DNA of 64,000 nt from Deferribacteraceae bacterium UBA6793 (GCA_002452405.1 DKFP01000014.1:310001-374000), one strand, 5' to 3'. Counted from the stretch's first letter, positions 1 through 8,867 are shown. Made by a program: numbers and translations. Notes: a model not told the origin generated them from the sequence alone.

Positions 1-86
1 GGTGGATAATTGACATTTTCAGAGTCGCGGGGATGGTGCGAGAAGCCAACGATAAGCTGATGTATAAACTCATAGCCGGTATCTGA
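1..86 (+). CDS. 3' end of an unidentified protein (partial)
   Basis: An open frame enters from the left edge (codons start at base 3) and ends in TGA at 84-86. The visible tail is 27 residues, amphipathic, ending in KLIAGI. A strong terminator follows at once, which supports this being a real gene end. The family cannot be recognised from so little sequence. Confidence 0.5.
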   Translation, partial: WIIDIFRVAGMVREANDKLMYKLIAGI

Positions 87-90
87 TAAT

Positions 91-113
91 CGGGGCAAAA
101 GCCCCGGTTTTCT
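91..113 (+). terminator. Rho-independent terminator
   Basis: A perfect 6-bp stem CGGGGC/GCCCCG with an AAAA loop is followed by GTTTTCTT. It lies between the partial gene on the left and the convergent WYL regulator. The U-rich side is on the plus strand, so it mainly serves the partial gene. Confidence 0.8.
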
Positions 114-1033
114 TAACGTGAGCCTGCATTAATTTTTGCAACCTTTTTGCCAAGTTTATATATAAATTCTCTGAAATTCTGAGGGCTGATTATCTCAATA
201 TGCTCAATCCAGGGACTCAGCATCTGAAACATTTCATATTCATTGACTGCTTTAAAAGTTATCAGCAGGCTGTTTTCCCCCTCTTCAGTGTTCACTTGTC
301 CGTCCAGAAAAGGTCTGCGTCTGAAATAGTCTGTAATAAAACCTGTAACTCGGATGGTAACTTCAGTTTTTTCTCCGTCTTCAAACCAGATAGACTTAGC
401 ATTTTTAAGCGTCTCGATCATTTTCTCGGACGGCTGAGGAGAACTCTTTCCGGTTGATTTAATATCTGAGATATATTCCAAGACATATTTCTTAAGCACC
501 CCCGCATTTTCTGCCGCAAGATACCAGAAACCGTTATGGAAAATAATTTTATATGGAAACACAGTATAGCTTTTGCCGTATCTCGAATAATGAAATGTAA
601 TTTCATCTTCCTCCGTAATATGCTGCTCAAGCCGGATATGTGTATCGGCTATCTTGTCGTAATCAACGGATGCTATGTTGATCATGTGATGAGTGGAGTT
701 TGTGTAGTTAGCATGAAAGATCTTTCTGGTGATTTTATCTATCATATCGGCGTTATTGCTTCCCAGAACGGTTTTGGTGTATCCGAAAACAGCAGTAAGA
801 AAGGATAATTCAGCGCCTTTAAGTATTGTGCCGTTAAAACCGTTCTTGTCCACAAGTGAATAAGTATATCTCTCCTCGTCGTAGTGTATGAACGGGAGTG
901 AGGCTACTTCGTTTAAATATCTCTGCGCTGTTCTTTTGCTTACCTCAAATTGTTTAGCAACCATCGTTGTTCCGATTTCTCTATTTTCACTCAGCATTTT
1001 AAAGAGTTCCAACGCAACGTATAGTTTGTTCAT
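113..1033 (-). CDS. WYL-domain transcriptional regulator with N-terminal winged HTH
   Basis: This 306-residue protein has a winged helix-turn-helix at about residues 1-60 (VSKRTAQRYL recognition-helix region), a WYL domain at about 130-200 with the family signature around F169-W170-Y171-L172, and a WCX-like C-terminal part. Length and order match BrxR/CapW-type regulators, which are known to control phage-defence operons and to bind inverted repeats; that assignment is by family resemblance. It is divergent from the AAA+ ATPase, with a perfect dyad between the two genes that is repeated 7.8 kb away, so I infer it binds that dyad and represses both loci. WYL domains can sense a nucleic-acid or nucleotide ligand; the ligand here is unknown. 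Confidence 0.88.
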   Translation of the reverse strand: MNKLYVALELFKMLSENREIGTTMVAKQFEVSKRTAQRYLNEVASLPFIHYDEERYTYSLVDKNGFNGTILKGAELSFLTAVFGYTKTVLGSNNADMIDKITRKIFHANYTNSTHHMINIASVDYDKIADTHIRLEQHITEEDEITFHYSRYGKSYTVFPYKIIFHNGFWYLAAENAGVLKKYVLEYISDIKSTGKSSPQPSEKMIETLKNAKSIWFEDGEKTEVTIRVTGFITDYFRRRPFLDGQVNTEEGENSLLITFKAVNEYEMFQMLSPWIEHIEIISPQNFREFIYKLGKKVAKINAGSR

Positions 1034-1080
1034 GTTCGCCTCAGAAGAATTTTATCAAGTTTACATCATCGAAAAAGTAA

Positions 1081-1101
1081 GTGCGACATAAAATGTCGCA
1101 C
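1081..1101. promoter_or_regulatory. Operator dyad 1 of the proposed WYL regulon
   Basis: GTGCGACAT-AAA-ATGTCGCAC is a perfect inverted repeat with 9-bp arms. It lies 48 bp upstream of the WYL regulator start and 33 bp upstream of the AAA+ ATPase start. The core TGCGACA-N5-TGTCGCA recurs exactly at 8869-8887. The binding protein is inferred to be the WYL regulator. Confidence 0.75.
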
Positions 1102-1134
1102 TATGCCTGTATTTTTATAAAAAAGGAGAATGAT

Positions 1135-3201
1135 ATGTCTGAAAAGCTGCATCTGAGAATTATTAATAAGAAGATAACTAAAACATTCATGCTGAAACCG
1201 TCTGAAAAGGACAGCGAGATAAAAGAAGTGCAGATGATACTTAACACTGATGTGAAAGAATCGGCAGTACTGATTGCGATACTGATGTTCACTATGAAAA
1301 GTGACAGCAATTTGTATGCAAATGCATTCAAAGAGCAATATAAGCTCACAGATGAAGAGTACTTTGATATCTACGCAACTTTCCAGTCCCTTGATAAGAG
1401 AGGGCTGATAAGTCTTGAATCAAGCAGACACAGATCATCAGTTTTTTACCCATACGTTGAAATGTTGTTACAGCCTGCTGAAAGTATTTTAAATGGAGTT
1501 GGGCCATACCATAGTATTAATTCGTGTGACCCTTATGCATGGATTGATCGGTATGCTGCTTTGTTGCGTCAGCGTAAAGATGAAAAAATCAGTTATGAGA
1601 CCTATTGTAATATTCTCAAAACGGATATTGAGCACATGGATGATTCAATACTTGCCAAGGCAGAACTCGAAAAGATGTCCGATATTGAGAAGTCCATATT
1701 TATGTATGTGATGCAGCGGTTTATAGCCAATAAAAAAAGTGCGGAATTAGATGATTATTTCAGGGATGTAATGGGTGATGACTCATCATCTGAAGATCAA
1801 AACAATGTAACAGAATCTTCATTGCCTCTATTTGAATCAGGTTTGATACATAAAAGTACAATAGTCAAAAATTATGATGAGAAGGAAGTGGCTCTTTTTC
1901 CTTCAGTGAAGGCACAATCAATTTATTTCGGCGAGAAGTTTGTTAGAAATAAGTATGTGAATGTTGATTTTTCTAATATTAATTCAATTTTCGGATATTT
2001 TGATAAACTGCAGGAGAGTTTGAACGACAGCATTTGTCCTGCTGCCTACTTTGAAGAGCTAAAAAGTCTTACATGGATGATAGACGATAAGCTGCCGATC
2101 AAGAATTATATCAAAAAACTCAGTGATGACGAAATAAATATTCTCTTTTTCTGCATTAACGAATATCTCAATTCTGAAAGCGGAGCCAACCTGTCTGATA
2201 TTCTTGATAATTCATACGAAATGAAAGCGGATATTAAACGCATTTCTGACAAAATAGAAAACGATGAGATGAAGTTTTTAAAAGATGGAACTGTCGAGAA
2301 AGAGATGGAAAAGAGCTTCTTTAGCAGTTATTTGCAATTAACTCTCACATCAAAAGGGATCAGAAAGCTCTTGCAAATCAATCCGGTAATAAAAATGGGA
2401 GAAAATGCAATGGTGTCAGTTGTTAGAACTCCAAGAAAGGGAAACAGTCTGTATTTTTCCGGAGAGTTGAAGGCTGAAATTGAAGTTCTTACCAATGCTC
2501 TGTATGCTCAGAGGTATAAATCATTGGTGAGCAGTTTGAATAAAAAAGGTTTTAGTCATGGATTCGTGTGCCTTTTATATGGCGCTCCTGGAACAGGCAA
2601 AACAGCTGTATGTAAAGAAATTGCCCGTATTACAAAAAGAGACATAGTTCAGGTGGATATTTCCAGAATAAGGGATATGTATGTCGGTGAAAGCGAAAAA
2701 AGACTGAAGAAAGTGTTTAGTGAGTATTATGCGCTCAAGTACCAGATGAAAAATACGCCAATTCTTCTTTTTAACGAAGCAGATGCTCTGATTGGTAGGA
2801 GGATTGATGTTGTAAAAAGCGTTGACCAGATGAATAACAGTATGCAGAACATTCTGCTCGAAGAGCTGGAAAAGTTTGACGGTATTTTTATGGCGACAAC
2901 GAACCTTGTTGACAATCTTGATGATGCGTTTTCCAGAAGGTTTTTATACAAGATTAACTTCAAAAATCCTGATGCCGAAGTACGAAAGCAGATATGGAAG
3001 AAATATCTGCCCGAGATAGATGACGTCACTCTTGAGCATCTCTCATCAAAAGAACTTTCAGGCGGTCAGATTGAAAATATCGCAAAGAAATATCATGTTG
3101 AGACAGCTATCAGAACAGGACAGGATATTTCCTTAAACGAAATAATACACACGGAAATGAACTTTAAAAAGAGAGAAAATATTATTGGTTTCACTGGATA
3201 A
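1135..3201 (+). CDS. AAA+ ATPase with N-terminal helical/winged-helix region
   Basis: The start is ATG 1135, because AAGGAG lies 6 nt upstream; the GTG at 1081 would put the operator inside the gene. The product has 688 residues. Residues 1-470 are an alpha-helical region with a possible winged helix near 35-90. The C-terminal third is an AAA+ domain: Walker A GAPGTGKT at 483-490, Walker B region ILLFNEAD at 543-550 with Asn547 where Asp is usual, a sensor-1 ATTN segment and an arginine pair SRRF. It belongs to the single-AAA-domain remodelling ATPases; the target is unknown. It is divergent from the WYL repressor and shares its operator, so it is probably induced with the ADP-ribose genes 7 kb away. 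Confidence 0.82.
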   Translation: MSEKLHLRIINKKITKTFMLKPSEKDSEIKEVQMILNTDVKESAVLIAILMFTMKSDSNLYANAFKEQYKLTDEEYFDIYATFQSLDKRGLISLESSRHRSSVFYPYVEMLLQPAESILNGVGPYHSINSCDPYAWIDRYAALLRQRKDEKISYETYCNILKTDIEHMDDSILAKAELEKMSDIEKSIFMYVMQRFIANKKSAELDDYFRDVMGDDSSSEDQNNVTESSLPLFESGLIHKSTIVKNYDEKEVALFPSVKAQSIYFGEKFVRNKYVNVDFSNINSIFGYFDKLQESLNDSICPAAYFEELKSLTWMIDDKLPIKNYIKKLSDDEINILFFCINEYLNSESGANLSDILDNSYEMKADIKRISDKIENDEMKFLKDGTVEKEMEKSFFSSYLQLTLTSKGIRKLLQINPVIKMGENAMVSVVRTPRKGNSLYFSGELKAEIEVLTNALYAQRYKSLVSSLNKKGFSHGFVCLLYGAPGTGKTAVCKEIARITKRDIVQVDISRIRDMYVGESEKRLKKVFSEYYALKYQMKNTPILLFNEADALIGRRIDVVKSVDQMNNSMQNILLEELEKFDGIFMATTNLVDNLDDAFSRRFLYKINFKNPDAEVRKQIWKKYLPEIDDVTLEHLSSKELSGGQIENIAKKYHVETAIRTGQDISLNEIIHTEMNFKKRENIIGFTG

Positions 3202-3390
3202 AGTTATTTGTTAATTTTAACTGAGGTTATACAATTATATCCGTTCGAATTTCGAAGAAGTGAAAAAATTCGTAAACGCCTTCGTTATTTTGGCGGATTT
3301 AAGGTTAAAACGGCAGTAGCGTTGGTTTACTTGGTTGTAGCAACATGCTATAATCTGGAAATAACCACATATATCAATTGAAGGTAGAGA
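3202..3390 (+). promoter_or_regulatory. Intergenic region with promoter for the PD-(D/E)XK gene
   Basis: There is no gene in this 189-bp AT-rich gap. A TTTACT (3326-3331), 17-bp spacer, TATAAT (3349-3354) promoter points to the gene starting at 3391. This suggests the nuclease pair is transcribed independently of the AAA+ gene. No copy of the TGCGACA dyad is present here. Confidence 0.6.
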
Positions 3391-4122
3391 ATGTCTGATA
3401 CTTTAAATATATTTTTTAATAGTTTCCCGTTAAAATATTGCAGTTCTCAAATTGACATTTTTTCAGGTTTCTTTGAAAAATTTCCGATTTCCAGACCCAA
3501 GAAGAAGGCAGGATTTGATTATGATTTTTTTAATGCTGTTGAGCCTAAGATAGCAATAGACAAACATAATTTTTCAATAAATCCCCCGCAGATCAATATA
3601 TTTGAAGGTATGAACCTTGGGCATAATGAAGTTAGACACTGTTCAGTTTTAGCATGGTTTATGAATCCACGGGGAAATCATTGCCAAGGTAGTTTATTCG
3701 TTCAGGTATTTTTTAAATATTATAAACTTGATAACTTACTAGATCTAATTGCTGATGGGAGTTTTTCTGTTACTACTGAAGATATTTATTCAGATAACGG
3801 TAGAGTTGATATTAATATTTTTGGTAAAAATTTCTGGATTATCGTAGAAGCTAAAATCAATGCTGATGAACAAGATAGTCAGATCGCAAGATATAATGAA
3901 ATTATAAACTCAAATCACACGATTTATAATATTAAAAAAGAAAACTGCATGATAGTTTTTTTGACTTTAAGCGGATATAAACCAAAATCGGGAGATGCTA
4001 CCCTGTGTATTTCATGGAGTGATATTAATCGAATTTTAGTTGATTTTGCCAGAGAATGCAAAAGTGATTATGTTGCAAATATCGCCAATCAATATGCAGA
4101 ATTTATAAAAAATAATCTTTGA
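3391..4122 (+). CDS. PD-(D/E)XK superfamily nuclease (PDDEXK_4-like)
   Basis: This 243-residue protein has the motif NEVRHCSVLAWFMNP at about 75-90, typical of the PDDEXK_4 group. A nuclease core follows, with Asp140 (GRVDINI) and Glu153-Ala-Lys155 (WIIVEAK) as the D...ExK metal site. Members of this group are common in defence islands and retron/TA-like cassettes, but most lack a demonstrated substrate. Its own promoter lies just upstream, and the next gene starts 7 bp after its stop, so the two form a pair. DNA cleavage is likely from the intact active site; specificity is not predictable. Confidence 0.78.
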   Translation: MSDTLNIFFNSFPLKYCSSQIDIFSGFFEKFPISRPKKKAGFDYDFFNAVEPKIAIDKHNFSINPPQINIFEGMNLGHNEVRHCSVLAWFMNPRGNHCQGSLFVQVFFKYYKLDNLLDLIADGSFSVTTEDIYSDNGRVDINIFGKNFWIIVEAKINADEQDSQIARYNEIINSNHTIYNIKKENCMIVFLTLSGYKPKSGDATLCISWSDINRILVDFARECKSDYVANIANQYAEFIKNNL

Positions 4123-4129
4123 GGTTGTT

Positions 4130-4762
4130 ATGGCTATTACTGAAACAACAAAATTTTTAATTGAAAATATTCAAAAGTCATATGAAATATACGCAGCGAT
4201 AACTCGCATGGATGATGAAATATTTACTAAAATTGATAACGAGATCCGTCGCAGTATCAAAGATTGGTGCGGATCAGACTGGATTACACCTAACTTTGAA
4301 TCACTACAGAAGGACTGGGCTATAAATTTTCTGCATCCTGACTGGGTCATAAATTCTGGAGATAAAAAAGAACGCTCGTTGATTTGGCCATACATGGGAA
4401 TTGGCGGTGATAATCCTATCTGGAAGTTTTTTGGTGTAAATGATGAAAACAATGAAAATGAAGTGTGTTTCTCTGTCACTTTTGATGATTTACTGAAGCA
4501 ATTTCCAAACTATAAAGCCATTCTAAACGAATTTGACGAAAGAAATAGTGAACGGCTGACAACAAGCGGTTTTATAAAAACAAACAGATTCTCTGATAGG
4601 TACTATAAGAATATTTTCTTTGATTCAACAGCAGTTCTCAAAGGTTTTATTGAGGAAGACTGGGAAGATGCATTAAAACCAATAAAATCTATTTTAGATG
4701 TATTAAAAGAATTGGATGTTGATTTTTTGAAATCGTATACAGAAAAATGTCGGAACACTTAA
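4130..4762 (+). CDS. Hypothetical protein, partner of the PD-(D/E)XK nuclease
   Basis: This is a 210-residue acidic protein rich in Trp and aromatic residues (IKDWCGSDWITP, KDWAINFLHPDWVI, SLIWPYMGIGG). No transmembrane segment, signal peptide or known catalytic motif is visible. I do not recognise the family. It starts 7 bp downstream of the nuclease, so co-translation and a direct partnership (inhibitor, antitoxin or recognition subunit) are plausible. The composition is AT-rich like the rest of the island. Confidence 0.7.
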   Translation: MAITETTKFLIENIQKSYEIYAAITRMDDEIFTKIDNEIRRSIKDWCGSDWITPNFESLQKDWAINFLHPDWVINSGDKKERSLIWPYMGIGGDNPIWKFFGVNDENNENEVCFSVTFDDLLKQFPNYKAILNEFDERNSERLTTSGFIKTNRFSDRYYKNIFFDSTAVLKGFIEEDWEDALKPIKSILDVLKELDVDFLKSYTEKCRNT

Positions 4763-4951
4763 AAATTAACATAAACTTTTTGAAATTATGAAGCAGCAGT
4801 TCATGTGCGTTATACTTGGACTCGACAATTTCGTCGTGTGCGTACTGATCGTTTGGGCATAAATGCAACAAAGCACAAAGTCTTTTTTTCAATTTTGTTG
4901 GCATGCTTTAGCATATTAATAATTAACATTTTTTACTTAGAGGTTGCTCGG
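4763..4951. other. Intergenic spacer before the DUF2779 gene
   Basis: This 189-bp AT-rich spacer stays open in the frame of the next gene from 4805, but the extension encodes an unconserved-looking hydrophobic stretch and the good start is at 4952. No clear promoter pair and no copy of the TGCGACA dyad was seen. Confidence 0.4.
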
Positions 4952-6928
4952 ATGACAAATAAGCCGCGCTATCTTACGAAATCCAGATTTAAAATTGGGC
5001 ATGATTGCCCGACTAAGTTGTTTTACACTGGAAAAGATGAATATTTTAACTCCAGTCTTGATGACCCTTTCATGGCAGCTCTGGCGGAGGGCGGATTTCA
5101 GGTTGGTGAGCTGGCAAAATGCTATCACCCAGATGGACATGATATAAAAACGCTGGATTATGACGAAGCATTATATCAGACAAATGAGCTTTTGAACAAA
5201 AGAAGCGTGATTATCTATGAAGCCGCTATCAAATACAAAAACCTGTTTATTCGAGCCGATATTCTGGTGAAAAAAGGAGAACAGATTGAGCTTATTGAAG
5301 TAAAAGCCAAGTCTTTTGATAGCAGCGAAGAGAATCCATTTTTCACAAAAAAGGGTGAGATTTCTTTTTCATGGGAAGAGTATCTGATTGATATAGCATT
5401 CCAGAAGTATGTAATGGAAAAAGCTTTTCCTCAATGGTCTGTTTCGGCATATCTTATGTTGGCTGATAAAAATACTAAGTCACCATCAAGCGGCATGAAT
5501 CAGAAATTTAGAATAGTAAAAGATGAACAAGGGCGCAAAAGTACCAGAATTGTAACGCCTCTGACCAAAAGAGAGTTGGATAAACAAATACTTCGTAAAG
5601 TATCGGTTGATGAGGCCATAGAACAGATTCGTGGCGGAAGATTTACGGAAGAAGGGCTGACATTTCGCCAATATATAAATTGGCTCGCGGAAAACTATAA
5701 AAATGATGTAAAAATAGAGTCACGCATTTCAAAAAACTGCGGAGCATGCGAATTTAACCCTTCTGTCGAAATAGAAGCACAGGGATATAAGAGCGGATTT
5801 AAAGAGTGCTGGAAAAATCGGCTTAAATGGAAAGATAAAGATTTTGACGATGCCCTGATATTCGAGCTATGGAATTTCAGAGGGAAAGATAAACTGATTG
5901 CAGAAGGTACATATAAGCTGAAAGACATCTCTGAAGATGTCATCGCTCCTGCACCTGATAAGAAACCTGGATTGTCGCCAAGAGAGAGACAGTGGATGCA
6001 GGTTGAGAAATATGCAAAAAATGACAACAGTATCTACTTTGATAATGATGGTTTTGCCAATGAAATGTCAGAATGGAAATATCCGCTTAACTTTATAGAT
6101 TTTGAAACTTCAGCCGTTGCGATACCCTTTAATCAGGGCCGAAGACCCTATGAAGGCATAGCTTTTCAGTTTTCTCATCATACCATCAACAAAGACGGCA
6201 CTGTTGAGCATAAAAGCCAGTATCTTAATACAGAGCCGGGAGTGTTCCCGAACTATGATTTTCTGAGGAAACTTAAGTCTGCCTTAGAAGCAAATAAAGG
6301 CACCATATTCCGCTATTCAAACCACGAGAATTCCTATCTTAATATGATTTACAGGCAGCTAACGGAGGATAAATCGGCCGTTATTGACAAAGATGACCTT
6401 AAAAGTTTTATAAAATCCATAACCAAGTCAACTGGCGATAGCGTTGAAACATGGCATGGCGAGCGGTGTATGGTCGACCAGTGGGAGCTTGTGAAAAGAT
6501 ATTTTTATGCTCCGGATACACACGGTTCAAATTCTATAAAATATGTGTTGCCTGCGATGCTAAATGCCTCAGCATTCTTACAAGAAAAATACTCTAAACC
6601 TCTGTATGGAGCGAAAGGCGGCATAAAAAGCCTCAATTTCAAGGATTGGACATGGGTACAGTTAGAAGATGGCAGAGTAAAAGACCCCTACAAACTATTA
6701 CCAAAGATGTTTGAAGATGTCTCTGAAAAGGATTTTGCTATATTAAGCGAAGAGGACGAAATAAGAAACGGCGGAGCTGCGCTTACTGCTTATGCTAAAA
6801 TGCAGTTTACTGATATGTCTGATGTTGAAAGACGTGAACTTCAGAAAGCTCTTTTCAAATATTGTGAGCTTGATACCCTAGCCATGGTTATGATTCATGA
6901 GGGCTGGGTGGATATGCTAAGGAAATGA
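4952..6928 (+). CDS. DUF2779-type RecB/Cas4-like nuclease fused to a DEDD exonuclease domain
   Basis: The start is ATG 4952, preceded by AGAGG; the product has 658 residues. The N-terminal half is RecB/Cas4-like: a PD-(D/E)XK site at Asp103 (IRADIL) and Glu116-Val-Lys118 (LIEVKAK), plus four Cys (C19, C263, C266, C286) in the Cas4/AddB pattern that holds a 4Fe-4S cluster. The C-terminal half has an RNase H-fold 3'-5' exonuclease pattern: FIDFET at about 381-386 (Asp383, Glu385) and a late YCELDTLAMV segment supplying the last Asp. It overlaps the next gene by 4 nt (ATGA), so a nucleic-acid-processing pair with the uracil glycosylase is likely. Confidence 0.82.
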   Translation: MTNKPRYLTKSRFKIGHDCPTKLFYTGKDEYFNSSLDDPFMAALAEGGFQVGELAKCYHPDGHDIKTLDYDEALYQTNELLNKRSVIIYEAAIKYKNLFIRADILVKKGEQIELIEVKAKSFDSSEENPFFTKKGEISFSWEEYLIDIAFQKYVMEKAFPQWSVSAYLMLADKNTKSPSSGMNQKFRIVKDEQGRKSTRIVTPLTKRELDKQILRKVSVDEAIEQIRGGRFTEEGLTFRQYINWLAENYKNDVKIESRISKNCGACEFNPSVEIEAQGYKSGFKECWKNRLKWKDKDFDDALIFELWNFRGKDKLIAEGTYKLKDISEDVIAPAPDKKPGLSPRERQWMQVEKYAKNDNSIYFDNDGFANEMSEWKYPLNFIDFETSAVAIPFNQGRRPYEGIAFQFSHHTINKDGTVEHKSQYLNTEPGVFPNYDFLRKLKSALEANKGTIFRYSNHENSYLNMIYRQLTEDKSAVIDKDDLKSFIKSITKSTGDSVETWHGERCMVDQWELVKRYFYAPDTHGSNSIKYVLPAMLNASAFLQEKYSKPLYGAKGGIKSLNFKDWTWVQLEDGRVKDPYKLLPKMFEDVSEKDFAILSEEDEIRNGGAALTAYAKMQFTDMSDVERRELQKALFKYCELDTLAMVMIHEGWVDMLRK

Positions 6929-7671
6929 GAATGACAAGCATGAAAAACTCCAAATGTAAATTATGCGGCACTGAGTTGGTTTTTATTACCAAAAAGACAT
7001 ACGAAAAGATTGTTGATGAGATTAAGCCGTCTTTTAAATCAATTTCAAAAGAAAAAGACGGTATTTTTTCTCTATGCCCACAATGCGACAGCTATGCTCT
7101 TGGAGCAGAACTTGAGGCGGGTTATCCGCTTTTTGATTGTGATGGCATTAAGAACAGGATTGAAAATCTTCATTCATCTGACGAACACAAACTGAAAGAC
7201 ATGCTGAGAGATGGTTTGGATATTGTTTTCTGCGGAACTGCCGCAGGCAACAAGTCAGCAGAGAGCAATTCCTATTACGCAGGCAGCTCAAATTCATTCT
7301 GGAAGGTATTAATGCAGGTTGGGCTGACAAAAGAAGAAATAATGCCGGAAAATTATGCTGAATTGCTTGAATACAATATTGGTTTTACAGATATTAATAA
7401 GTCCGAATCCGGAATGGATAAAGATGTAGATTTAGGTGATGATACCGATATTGCTATACTTAAATACAAAATCTTAAAATATGCTCCAAAAATTCTGGCT
7501 TTTACAAGCAAAGAGGCGGCAAAAATGTTTTTCCAGAGCAAAAATCTGCAGTATGGATTGCAAACACTTGAAATAGGCAGAACAAAGCTCTATATATGCC
7601 CGTCAACAAGTGGTGCCGCCAGAAGATATTTCGATATTAAATACTGGTCTGAACTTAATGATTTAGTTTAG
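6925..7671 (+). CDS. Uracil-DNA glycosylase superfamily protein (MUG/TDG-like) with N-terminal zinc ribbon
   Basis: This 248-residue protein starts with a zinc-ribbon Cys set (C11, C14, C51, C54). The glycosylase fold follows: VFCGTAAGNKSA near 101-112 replaces the usual GxNPG motif of MUG, then YYAGSSNSFW, GFTDINKS and the C-terminal CPSTSGAA loop. It would remove uracil or a damaged base, or at least bind such DNA. The ATG lies inside the stop of the preceding nuclease gene, a classic translational coupling. Its end overlaps the convergent 130-residue gene by 17 bp. Confidence 0.8.
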   Translation: MRMTSMKNSKCKLCGTELVFITKKTYEKIVDEIKPSFKSISKEKDGIFSLCPQCDSYALGAELEAGYPLFDCDGIKNRIENLHSSDEHKLKDMLRDGLDIVFCGTAAGNKSAESNSYYAGSSNSFWKVLMQVGLTKEEIMPENYAELLEYNIGFTDINKSESGMDKDVDLGDDTDIAILKYKILKYAPKILAFTSKEAAKMFFQSKNLQYGLQTLEIGRTKLYICPSTSGAARRYFDIKYWSELNDLV

Positions 7672-8047
7672 AGTACACAACACTATTGCCGCAGTACACC
7701 TTGGTGTCCGTTGCAGATATTTTCATTATCGCAAGAAAGCCTGATGGCTCGCAGGTCGCATCAATCTCGGCTTTGGTCTTTTCGGCGTTAATTTTAATGC
7801 AGTTTTCAAGAACATTATCCGGAATCTCCAGAGATATTGTTTTTCCATTAAAATTGATACTTTTACATGGCTTCTTATGTGTGTCTCCGGCTTCAAACTC
7901 ATATTCGTAATTGCCTATCATTAGGCTCAATTCAGATCCGAATATCCATTCCGAAAACCATAAACTGAACTCATTAATGCCTGAGTTTATAAGCTCCTCA
8001 ACATGGTTTACGTCTTTTGGCAGAATACAAAATAATGTCGAACTCAA
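7655..8047 (-). CDS. Hypothetical 130-residue protein in operon with the ADP-ribosylglycohydrolase
   Basis: The start is TTG at 8047, with AAGGAG 6 nt upstream; no ATG is available near the N-terminus. The gene begins 10 bp after the stop of the ADP-ribosylglycohydrolase, so the two are one transcript from operator 2. The product is soluble and small, with a beta-rich C-terminal half (EYEFEAGD, KSINFNGKTISLEI, SGFLAIMKISATDTKVY). I do not recognise a family. An immunity, adaptor or substrate role next to an ADP-ribose hydrolase is only inference. Confidence 0.7.
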   Translation of the reverse strand: MSSTLFCILPKDVNHVEELINSGINEFSLWFSEWIFGSELSLMIGNYEYEFEAGDTHKKPCKSINFNGKTISLEIPDNVLENCIKINAEKTKAEIDATCEPSGFLAIMKISATDTKVYCGNSVVYSKLNH

Positions 8048-8057
8048 GACTATCTCC

Positions 8058-8828
8058 TTAAAATTTATATTTAGTTTTGAATCGCCTGATTATATCAGTC
8101 ATGTAATAGTCCAGTTTGCTTTCGGCATATCTGATAAGGTCTAACGGCAGACCGCCATAGTAAGCCTCAGCAATGCTCCCTGCTATGCAGGCGATAGTGT
8201 CGGAGTCACCGCCTATAGAAACAGCCTTCCGCACAGCATCTTCATAGCTAGCGGACTCCAGGAATGCGACAATAGCTTGCGGTACACTACCCTGACAAGT
8301 TTCATTGAATTCATAGCTTTGTCTAATATCCGAAAGTGAAAAGGACAGGTCGTAACTGAAATTGTCGCAAATATATCTTTTTATGTCCGACTTAATAACG
8401 CCTGTCCTCGCCATGTAAACCGCTGCTGCGACAGACTGTGCGCCTTTTATCCCCTCGGGGTGGTTATGTGTTGCCTCTGCGCTCCTTTCAGCTTCTGTCA
8501 GGACATCATCAAGGTTGTTATGACAATATGCAACGGGGCTGACCCTCATAGCAGAGCCGTTTCCAAATGAGTTGTAAGCAGGTGCATCATCTTTTGAGAG
8601 CCAATCTTTAAACCTTCCTCCATAGCCTCTGTTTGGATATATTCTTCCGAATTTTCTGTATGTTTCTGCATAGTCTTTGTCATACAAAAGAGCATAAGCT
8701 GTTGCCACCGTCAAAACCGAGTCATCCGTAAATCTTGCTTCATGACTGATTAAAGGAAAATCGGTGGATTTAATATTTTTGAACTCATATATGGAACCTA
8801 TGATATCACCAAGAATTGCACCGTACAT
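8058..8828 (-). CDS. ADP-ribosylglycohydrolase (DraG/ARH family)
   Basis: The start is ATG 8828 (GAGG upstream, MYGAILGDIIGS). The 256-residue protein shows the family's two-metal site: TDD at 34-36 (ARFTDDSVLT), GNGSAMRVSP at about 89-98, THNHPEGIKGA at 120-130 and GGDSDT at 206-211. The family removes ADP-ribose from proteins or nucleic acids; the target here is unknown. It is divergent from a gene pair ending in a sirtuin, with the TGCGACA dyad 40 bp upstream. Its context is therefore NAD/ADP-ribose chemistry under WYL control rather than nitrogenase regulation; no dra or nif genes are nearby. Confidence 0.88.
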   Translation of the reverse strand: MYGAILGDIIGSIYEFKNIKSTDFPLISHEARFTDDSVLTVATAYALLYDKDYAETYRKFGRIYPNRGYGGRFKDWLSKDDAPAYNSFGNGSAMRVSPVAYCHNNLDDVLTEAERSAEATHNHPEGIKGAQSVAAAVYMARTGVIKSDIKRYICDNFSYDLSFSLSDIRQSYEFNETCQGSVPQAIVAFLESASYEDAVRKAVSIGGDSDTIACIAGSIAEAYYGGLPLDLIRYAESKLDYYMTDIIRRFKTKYKF

Positions 8829-8867
8829 AGCGACCTCGTTAGTATTTATTTTTAATTTACACAAGAG

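Noticed and set aside
1081..1134. GTG 1081 as start of the AAA+ ATPase
   Set aside because: It would place the palindromic operator inside the coding sequence; ATG 1135 has a proper AAGGAG.
4805..4951. N-terminal extension of the DUF2779 protein to 4805
   Set aside because: The extension is unlike the family, has no ribosome-binding site, and ATG 4952 begins at the expected TNKPRYLTKSRF sequence.
8363..8433. Extra TGCGACA/TGTCGCA half-sites inside the ADP-ribosylglycohydrolase gene (and one at about 7084)
   Set aside because: They are single or imperfect and coincide with codons, so they do not form the dyad.
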